A DNA stretch of 5,376 bases, from assembly GCA_945900695.1 (NCBI GenBank), contig CAMDJU010000192.1, positions 1 through 5,376 of the forward strand, in the 5' to 3' direction. A program made the translations under genes and the position numbers. The notes beneath the pieces are model-generated. The model searched no databases and was not told the DNA's origin. It worked only from the letters and a program-made list of their open reading frames with translations. Numbering within the stretch: the first letter of the stretch is position 1; every line of letters begins with the position of its first letter. This DNA comes from Bordetella parapertussis (GTDB lineage: Bacteria > Pseudomonadota > Gammaproteobacteria > Burkholderiales > Burkholderiaceae_C). Positions 1 to 4,324 of this stretch are shown piece by piece.

Positions 1-839
1 TGGTGGCGCACCGCGTCGGCAATGGCTTGCGCTTCGCTTAACGCCCAAACGCGGTCTTCTTTGATTTCTTTGTCGTCGGCGTTGGCTTTGTGCGTGGGGT
101 TGAACCATTTGCCCGCATAAGCCCCTGCGGCGGCGGCAAAACTCGCGTGAATTTCCCAGTAGTCGCGGCTGATGAATTTGCGGATCAGCTCTTCGCGCTC
201 GACCACCACCGACAGGGTGGGCGTTTGCACCCGACCGACGGTGGTGAGGAAGAACCCGCCATCGCGGGAATTGAACGCGGTGAAGGCGCGGGTGCCATTG
301 ATGCCCACCAGCCAATCGGCTTCCGACCTGCTGCGGGCGGCGTCGGCCAGGCCTTGCATTTGTTTGCTGGTGCGCAAGCTGCCAAAGCCGTCGCGGATGG
401 CTTGCGGCGTCATCGATTGCAACCACAGCCGTTTGACAGGTTTGTCCAAGGGCTTTTTGCCGCCGGCGTATTGCTCGATCAAACGGAAGATGAGTTCGCC
501 CTCGCGCCCTGCGTCGCAGGCGTTGATGATGGCACTCACGTCTTTGCGCTTGGCCTGCTTGACCACCGCGGCCAAGCGCGACTTGGTTTTGTCGACCGGC
601 TTCAAGTCGAAGTAAGGCGGGATGACGGGCAGATGCGCAAAGCTCCACTTGCCGCGTTTGACGTCAAACTCCTCGGGCGCTTGGATCTCCACCAAATGGC
701 CGACCGCGCTGGTGACCACAAAGGTGTCGTTCTCGAAATGATCGTCGTGCTTTTCAAACTTGCCCGCGCTGGGTGTGAGGGCGCGAACGATGTCTTGTGC
801 CACAGAGGGCTTCTCGGCGATGACCAGTGTTTTGCTCAT
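1..839 (-). CDS. topB: DNA topoisomerase III, N-terminal part (runs off the left edge)
   Basis: Type IA topoisomerase that cuts and rejoins one DNA strand, relaxing negative supercoils and decatenating replication or recombination intermediates in the cytoplasm. Read on the minus strand it begins MSKTLVIAEKPSVAQDIV, the Toprim start of TopB with the catalytic Glu at residue 9. The Toprim acidic motif DAGREGELIF lies at 109-118, and GRVQTPTLSVVVERE follows near residue 200, as in the family. Only 279 codons plus two bases are present. The active-site tyrosine region (about residue 330 in E. coli TopB) and the C-terminus lie beyond position 1. The ATG at 839-837 is preceded by AAGGAAG (849-855) at 9 nt, which fixes the start. 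In the usual DxDxE metal motif the second Asp is Gly here (D109-A-G111-R-E113). From memory this is a known variant among TopB-like enzymes. The gene is divergent from the SET gene. A role in plasmid or integrative elements is not suggested by the neighbours. Confidence 0.95.
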   Translation of the reverse strand, partial: MSKTLVIAEKPSVAQDIVRALTPSAGKFEKHDDHFENDTFVVTSAVGHLVEIQAPEEFDVKRGKWSFAHLPVIPPYFDLKPVDKTKSRLAAVVKQAKRKDVSAIINACDAGREGELIFRLIEQYAGGKKPLDKPVKRLWLQSMTPQAIRDGFGSLRTSKQMQGLADAARSRSEADWLVGINGTRAFTAFNSRDGGFFLTTVGRVQTPTLSVVVEREELIRKFISRDYWEIHASFAAAAGAYAGKWFNPTHKANADDKEIKEDRVWALSEAQAIADAVRH

Positions 840-848
840 GAAAAATAA

Positions 849-855
849 CTTCCTT
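849..855 (-). promoter_or_regulatory. Shine-Dalgarno of topB
   Basis: On the minus strand this reads AAGGAAG, 9 nt before the topB ATG at 839. It is a good anti-16S match and decides the topB start. Confidence 0.8.
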
Positions 856-881
856 GTGGTTCCTTGTGCCTGGGGCATGGC

Positions 882-898
882 GGGTCATGGCATGACCC
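882..898. repeat. 17-bp perfect palindrome, operator candidate
   Basis: GGGTCATGGCATGACCC has 8-bp perfect arms around one central base. It lies between topB and the SET gene and directly abuts a TACAAT box (899-904) on the plus strand. In a promoter using that box it would fill the -35/-10 spacer, a typical operator position. On the minus strand it would fall in the topB leader. The one-base centre makes an RNA hairpin less likely than a dimeric protein site. The cognate regulator cannot be named from the sequence. Confidence 0.45.
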
Positions 899-904
899 TA
901 CAAT
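899..904 (+). promoter_or_regulatory. Possible -10 box (TACAAT) for the SET-birA run
   Basis: TACAAT on the plus strand has the same sequence and left flank (CCTACAAT) as the box before the ABC ATPase gene. No convincing -35 hexamer is seen 16-18 bp upstream, where the palindrome sits. Transcription from here would give a leader of about 50-60 nt made mostly of the alternating tract. A second candidate, TATAAA at 947-952, would give an almost leaderless message. The choice between them cannot be made from the sequence. Confidence 0.35.
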
Positions 905-912
905 GCGCCTCT

Positions 913-950
913 CGCACGCGCACGCGCGCGCACGCATGTGCATGTATATA
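913..950. repeat. 38-bp alternating pyrimidine-purine tract (Z-DNA-type)
   Basis: Every base from 913 to 950 alternates pyrimidine then purine, 19 dinucleotide steps without a break. CG and CA steps dominate up to about 936, then come TG/CA steps, ending in TATATA. Long (CG/CA)n runs are the best-known B-to-Z transition sequences under negative supercoiling. The AT-rich end runs into AAATTAA just before the SET gene. The tract lies in the divergent spacer between topB and SET. Confidence 0.8.
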
Positions 951-969
951 AATTAACAGAGTTTTGACC

Positions 970-1554
970 TTGTCCAAAAATACCTCCGTTTTGCCCCCAT
1001 CGGGCCGTCGCATTCAAACCCGTCGCTCGGGCGTGCATGGCAAAGGTGTGTTTGCTGTGCAGCCCATCGCCCAAGGCGAGAAGATCATTGAATACGTGGG
1101 CGAGGTCATCACCTGGAAAGAGGCCGATCGGCGCCATCCGCACAACCCCAAAGACCCCAATCACACCTTTTACTTTCACCTCGACGACAAACATGTCCTC
1201 GACGCCTTGTACGGCGGCAACTCATCGCGTTGGATCAACCACGCGTGCGAACCCAATTGCGAAGCCGATGTGGAAGACAAGCGGGTGTTCATCAAAGCCT
1301 TGCGCGACATCGAGCCCGGTGAAGAGCTCAATTACGACTACGGCTTGGTCATCGACAGCCCGCTGACGTCTGAGCTGAAAGCCGAATATGCCTGTTGGTG
1401 TGGGGCCCCTAGTTGCCGTGGCACCATGCTGGCCAGCAGCGATGATGAGAAAAAATCGAAAAAGAACAAAAAGAAAAAAGACAAAAAGCGCCAGAAGGCC
1501 AAAGACAAGCGCCGCGAACAACGGCGCAAATCCAAAGCAACCGATCAAGGCTAA
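970..1554 (+). CDS. SET-domain protein-lysine methyltransferase-like protein with lysine-rich tail
   Basis: Predicted SAM-dependent lysine methyltransferase; the substrate is unknown. Residues are numbered from the TTG at 970 (194 aa). The SET start RSGVHGKGVFA is at 19-29. The cofactor and pseudoknot motif NHACEPNC is at 90-97. GEELNYDYG at 117-125 includes the expected catalytic Tyr124. A post-SET CWCGAPSC is at 142-149. Cys93, Cys142, Cys144 and Cys149 match the four zinc ligands known from Dim-5-type enzymes, so the domain looks intact. Residues 161-189 form a tail with 20 Lys/Arg out of 29, probably nucleic-acid binding or a self-methylation target (inference). No in-frame ATG exists upstream; a stop lies at 949-951. 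TTG 970 is preferred because GAG (959-961) is 8 nt upstream. TTG 964 (196 aa) is the alternative. birA starts 5 bp downstream, so co-transcription is likely. topB is divergent. Confidence 0.9.
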   Translation: MSKNTSVLPPSGRRIQTRRSGVHGKGVFAVQPIAQGEKIIEYVGEVITWKEADRRHPHNPKDPNHTFYFHLDDKHVLDALYGGNSSRWINHACEPNCEADVEDKRVFIKALRDIEPGEELNYDYGLVIDSPLTSELKAEYACWCGAPSCRGTMLASSDDEKKSKKNKKKKDKKRQKAKDKRREQRRKSKATDQG

Positions 1555-1559
1555 AGCCC

Positions 1560-2399
1560 ATGTCGGTGTTGCCCCCTTGGAACGACCAGGCGGTGCAAGC
1601 CCTCACGAGCAGCGTGCGCCGCCTTTGCCCCGACGCCTGTGTCGAAGTGGTGGCGCAAATCGACTCCACCAATAGCGAGCTGATGCGCCGCGGCCCTGTG
1701 CGCGACAACCCGCCCACTTTGTTGGTGGCCTTGTCGCAAACCGCAGGTCGGGGGCGCATGGGTCGGGTCTGGCAGTCACAGGCCCATGCAGGGCTGACCT
1801 TTTCTTGGGGCATGCACTTGGCACCCGCCGATTGGTCGGGCCTGTCCTTGGCGGTGGGCTTGGCCTTGGCGGACGCCTTGGACCCAGACGGGCAATGGGG
1901 CCTGCGCTTGAAGTGGCCCAACGACCTGTGTTGGTTGAGCGCTGGCACGGTGCGCAAACTGGGTGGCATCTTGATCGAAACCCAAATGGGTGCTGCCAAC
2001 GCTGAAACACCAGCGCGGCGCTGGTGTGTGGTGGGCGTGGGTTTGAACCTGCGCACGCCAGACATCCAAAGCCCTGGCTTGGCCCCAGTGGGTTGGAGCG
2101 AGGTCACCGGTGAGGCTGCGCCCCATGGCCCCGACATCTTGCAAGCCTGCACGGCGGCCTTGGTGCCGGCCTTGCGTGCCTTTGAGCTGCATGGCTTTGC
2201 GCCCTTGGCCGAGCGGTTTGCAAAGCGTGATGCTTTGTTGGGCCAAGCGGTGGTTCTCAGTGACGGGCGCCAAGGGACTGCGATGGGCGTGGATGCCCAA
2301 GGCGCGTTGATGGTGAAAACCGCCCAAGGCCTGCAAGCGGTGCACAGCGCCGAGGTGAGTGTGCGCCCCACCTCTGCCCAGGAAGTGACCCATGTTTGA
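1560..2399 (+). CDS. birA: Biotin--[acetyl-CoA-carboxylase] ligase, monofunctional (no HTH)
   Basis: Activates biotin with ATP to biotinyl-AMP and transfers it to the lysine of biotin carrier domains such as AccB. The 279-residue protein has DSTN at 35-38, the biotinyl-AMP loop AGRGRMGRVW at 62-71, KWPNDL at 118-123, KLGGILIE with the expected catalytic Lys133 at 133-140, and VVGVGLNL at 157-164. A small C-terminal domain ends with SAEVSVR at 263-269. It starts straight into the catalytic domain and lacks the N-terminal winged helix of E. coli BirA (321 aa). It is therefore a group I ligase that should not repress biotin genes. The ATG at 1560 follows AAGG (1547-1550) by 9 nt. It lies 5 bp after the SET gene, and its last 8 bases overlap the next gene. 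In many Burkholderiales birA is followed by coaX (pantothenate kinase), which is absent here. Confidence 0.95.
   Translation: MSVLPPWNDQAVQALTSSVRRLCPDACVEVVAQIDSTNSELMRRGPVRDNPPTLLVALSQTAGRGRMGRVWQSQAHAGLTFSWGMHLAPADWSGLSLAVGLALADALDPDGQWGLRLKWPNDLCWLSAGTVRKLGGILIETQMGAANAETPARRWCVVGVGLNLRTPDIQSPGLAPVGWSEVTGEAAPHGPDILQACTAALVPALRAFELHGFAPLAERFAKRDALLGQAVVLSDGRQGTAMGVDAQGALMVKTAQGLQAVHSAEVSVRPTSAQEVTHV
2007..2027. repeat. 21-bp palindrome inside birA
   Basis: The arms ACACCAGCGC (2007-2016) and GCGCTGGTGT (2018-2027) are perfect complements around a single G. The site encodes birA residues of about 150-156, just before the VVGVGLNL motif. It has no T-tract, so it is not an intrinsic terminator. 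It may be chance in GC-rich coding DNA or a protein-binding site. Confidence 0.4.
2380..2385 (+). promoter_or_regulatory. Shine-Dalgarno of the small membrane-protein gene
   Basis: AGGAAG lies inside the end of birA, 6 nt before the ATG at 2392. It is the strongest ribosome site in the plus-strand run and a main reason to accept the short downstream gene as real. Confidence 0.7.
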
Positions 2400-2604
2400 C
2401 CGCCGTGCTGTGGTGTTGCTGTTCTTGTGCGCCAACGTGGCGTTTTGGGTGTGGTCCAACGGCTGGTTGGGCAGCCTGGGTTGGGCGCCGGCCACCGACT
2501 CAGAGCCGCAACGGCTGAGCCAGCAGGTCACGCCTTACAAGCTGCAATTGCTCAAAGAAAAAGTCCCTTTCGAGGCCTCAGCCCCCAGCCCCAGCAAACC
2601 TTGA
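2392..2604 (+). CDS. Small membrane-anchored protein of unknown function (70 aa)
   Basis: The protein starts MFDRRAVVLL and has one hydrophobic segment at about residues 6-22 (AVVLLFLCANVAFWVWS). A GWLGSLGWAP stretch and a polar, proline-rich tail ending PSPSKP follow. The Arg-Arg before the helix suggests an N-in inner-membrane anchor with about 45 residues outside. The opening resembles, from memory, the N-terminal anchor of SPOR-domain proteins often coded beside birA in Burkholderiales. No SPOR domain follows, because a TGA ends it at 2602-2604. It overlaps birA by 8 bp (ATG inside the birA end) and has a good ribosome site, so it is probably translationally coupled. It could be a natural short paralogue or a shortened SPOR protein. 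Confidence 0.7.
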   Translation: MFDRRAVVLLFLCANVAFWVWSNGWLGSLGWAPATDSEPQRLSQQVTPYKLQLLKEKVPFEASAPSPSKP

Positions 2605-2633
2605 GGGCTGCTTTCTGGCGTGCTAACCGTCGC
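2605..2633. other. Short convergent intergenic gap
   Basis: Twenty-nine bases separate the stop of the small membrane protein from the stop of the opposing permease gene. No stem followed by a T-run is seen on either strand, so termination here is not by an evident intrinsic terminator. Confidence 0.6.
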
Positions 2634-4265
2634 TCAGGGCGGGCGCTGGCGCAGGCTGCGGCTGAGCAACATCACCGGCACCAAGCCCACCAGCACCAGG
2701 GCCAGCGAGGGCAAGGCGGCTTCGGCCAAGCGCTCGTCGCGGGCCAATTGGTAGGCCATCACGGCCAAGGTGTCGGTGTCAAACGGGCGCAGCATCAAGG
2801 TGGCGGGCAACTCCTTCATCACATCGACCAGCACCAGCAAAAATGCCGCCACCAGCGAGCGTTGCAGCAAGGGCATGTGCACCTTTTGCACCAGGGTGCG
2901 CGCCGAGGTGCCCAGCATCCGTGCGCTTTCGTCCAGGCTCACGGGGATGCGGGCGTAGCCACTTTGCACCGACTGCAAAGCCACCGCCACAAACCGCACC
3001 AAATAAGCCCACACCAAGCCCAGCACCGTGGCGGTGATCCAGGTGCCCGCTTGGCTGCTGGGCCAGGCTTGTTGCAGCCAGCCCAATGGCAACAACAGGC
3101 CCACCACAATCACCACGCCAGGCACGGCGTAACCCAGGCCCGCCCATTGCACCGCCCAGCGGCTGAGCCGGTGGCTGCGCAGGCGCGCTTGGTAGGCCAG
3201 GGCCAGGGCCAAGCCCACAGCCAACACGGCGGTCATGGCGCCCAGGCGCAGGCTGTTCCAGGTCCAGTCGACAAAACGCATCCAGGGCAAACCGGTGTCG
3301 CCCGCTTGGGCCAGTGCCGTGAGCAGCAGCAGCACGGGTAGAGCAAACCCCAGCAGCACGGGCAGGCTGCACAGAGCCCAGGCCAGGGCAGCATGGGCGC
3401 CGTGCAAGCGCAGGGCTTGGGCTTCACTGCCGTGGGTGCCACCGCTGGTGTTGGCAAAGCGCAAACGCGATTGCGCCGAGTGCTCGAGCTTGAGCATCAA
3501 GGCCACCAACAACAGCAAACTGGTGGCCAGTTGGGCTGCGGCCACCCGGTTGTCCATGACCAACCAGGCTTTGTAAATGCCGGCGGTGAAGGTTTGCACG
3601 CCAAAGTAGCTGGCAACACCAAAGTCGGCCAAGGTTTCCATCAGCGCCAGCGCGGTGCCCGCTGCAATGGCCGGGCGGGCCAGGGGCAGGGCCAGTCGCC
3701 AAATGCGCCGCCACAGCGGGGCGCCGAGCAAGCGCGCAGCCTCCATCAGCGGGGTGGCACGTTCGGTCAATGCGGTGCGCGCCAGCAAATACACATAGGG
3801 GTACAGGCTCATGCTCAGCACCAAGGCAGCACCCCACAGGCTGCGGATGTCGGGCCACAACGCGCCTTGCAGCCCGGTGGCTTGGCGCAGCCAGATTTGC
3901 AAGGGGCCGCTGTACTGCAAAAAGTCGGTGTACGCATAGGCCACCACATAGGCGGGCATGGCCAGGGGCAGCAGCAAGGCCCACTCCAGGGTTTTGCGGC
4001 CCGGGAAATCAAACAAGCTCACGGCCAAGGCGGTGCCACTGCCCAACACCACCACGCCAATGCCCACCATCAGGCACAGCAGCACGCTGGTTGCCGCGTA
4101 ATCGGGCAGCACGGTGTGCGCCATTTCGCGCAACACAGCGGCGCTGTCCACGTCCCATTGCAGCCACGACACCAGCACCATGAGCACGGGCATGAGCAGC
4201 AAGGCTGTGACCGCAGCCAAACTGGCGCTGGACAGGGGCAGCGAATAAAGCAAGGGGCGACGCAT
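2634..4265 (-). CDS. fbpB: Fe(3+)-type ABC transporter permease, fused two-domain (FbpB-like)
   Basis: Inner-membrane channel of a binding-protein-dependent importer, probably for ferric iron. The 543-residue protein is very hydrophobic, with about 12 predicted membrane segments in two homologous halves. Each half has an ATPase-docking EAA loop: EAARLLGAPLWRRIWRLALP at 175-194, and ESARMLG with its continuation at about 446-470. LMETLADFGVASYFGVQTF (208-226) and DVMKELPATLMLRPF (481-495) are hallmarks of the FbpB/SfuB/HitB family. The fused length (500-550 aa) fits too. The ATG at 4265 is chosen because an upstream in-frame ATG at 4301 would lie before the likely -10 box (4281-4276), outside the transcript. 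No Shine-Dalgarno precedes 4265 and the leader would be only a few bases. The gene is divergent from the matching ATPase. Related permeases move phosphonates, thiamine or polyamines, so the iron assignment is likely, not certain. Confidence 0.9.
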   Translation of the reverse strand: MRRPLLYSLPLSSASLAAVTALLLMPVLMVLVSWLQWDVDSAAVLREMAHTVLPDYAATSVLLCLMVGIGVVVLGSGTALAVSLFDFPGRKTLEWALLLPLAMPAYVVAYAYTDFLQYSGPLQIWLRQATGLQGALWPDIRSLWGAALVLSMSLYPYVYLLARTALTERATPLMEAARLLGAPLWRRIWRLALPLARPAIAAGTALALMETLADFGVASYFGVQTFTAGIYKAWLVMDNRVAAAQLATSLLLLVALMLKLEHSAQSRLRFANTSGGTHGSEAQALRLHGAHAALAWALCSLPVLLGFALPVLLLLTALAQAGDTGLPWMRFVDWTWNSLRLGAMTAVLAVGLALALAYQARLRSHRLSRWAVQWAGLGYAVPGVVIVVGLLLPLGWLQQAWPSSQAGTWITATVLGLVWAYLVRFVAVALQSVQSGYARIPVSLDESARMLGTSARTLVQKVHMPLLQRSLVAAFLLVLVDVMKELPATLMLRPFDTDTLAVMAYQLARDERLAEAALPSLALVLVGLVPVMLLSRSLRQRPP

Positions 4266-4275
4266 GAGGGAGCCG

Positions 4276-4281
4276 ATTGTA
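4276..4281 (-). promoter_or_regulatory. -10 box of the permease gene (minus strand)
   Basis: It reads TACAAT on the minus strand, with 10 nt between it and the ATG at 4265. A start of transcription 6-8 nt downstream leaves a leader of only a few bases, in line with the lack of a Shine-Dalgarno. The -35 element is not clear; on this strand TTGGGC of the central palindrome is only 14 bp away. Confidence 0.55.
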
Positions 4282-4311
4282 GGGACGCGCCTTGGGCCCA
4301 AAGAGCCTGCC

Positions 4312-4317
4312 TACAAT
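4312..4317 (+). promoter_or_regulatory. -10 box of the ATPase gene (plus strand)
   Basis: TACAAT is followed by 7 nt (GCCCAGC) and then the ATG at 4325. A normal transcription start about 7 nt downstream would fall on or next to the A of the ATG, giving a leaderless message. There is no Shine-Dalgarno before this ATG, which agrees. Confidence 0.6.
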
Positions 4318-4324
4318 GCCCAGC

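Larger units (their letters stand above)
4276..4317. repeat. Symmetric divergent promoter with inverted repeats
   Basis: The outer arms ATTGTAGG (4276-4283) and CCTACAAT (4310-4317) are perfect 8-bp complements. Exactly midway lies the perfect 10-bp palindrome TTGGGCCCAA (4292-4301); both share the centre at 4296.5. The outer arms contain a TACAAT -10 box on each strand, so the two promoters are mirror images over one central site. The bases between arms and centre are not symmetric. Confidence 0.65.

Noticed and set aside
90..848. Plus-strand 252-codon open frame opposite topB
   Set aside because: It is the antisense of a clear topoisomerase III frame, and its translation shows no recognisable motif. 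Long antisense frames are expected in GC-rich coding DNA.
903..956. 17-codon leader reading frame within the alternating tract
   Set aside because: The ATG overlaps the TACAAT box, so it would not be in a transcript from that promoter. It has no ribosome site, and its Ala/His/Arg codons simply follow the CG/CA repeat.
1509..1527. Hairpin GCGCCG/CGGCGC near the end of the SET gene as a terminator
   Set aside because: No T-run follows, it lies inside coding sequence, and birA starts a few bases after the SET stop.
1409..2371. Minus-strand 320-codon open frame opposite the SET end and birA
   Set aside because: It lies over two genes with intact family motifs, its translation looks low-complexity (Ala/Arg/Pro/Ser-rich), and no ribosome site supports it.
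2632..2667. GCTCAG/CTGAGC pair at the convergent gene ends as a terminator
   Set aside because: The arms are only 6 bp with a 24-base loop, one arm is inside the permease coding region, and no T-tract is present on either strand.
2427..3341. Plus-strand 304-codon open frame opposite the permease
   Set aside because: The translation is dominated by His, Gln, Gly and Ala, the usual shadow of a Leu/Ala-rich membrane protein on the other strand.
4266..4301. Longer permease start at 4301 adding 12 residues
   Set aside because: The added residues (MGPRRVPTIGSL) are not needed for the first membrane segment, and the region overlaps the minus-strand -10 box.
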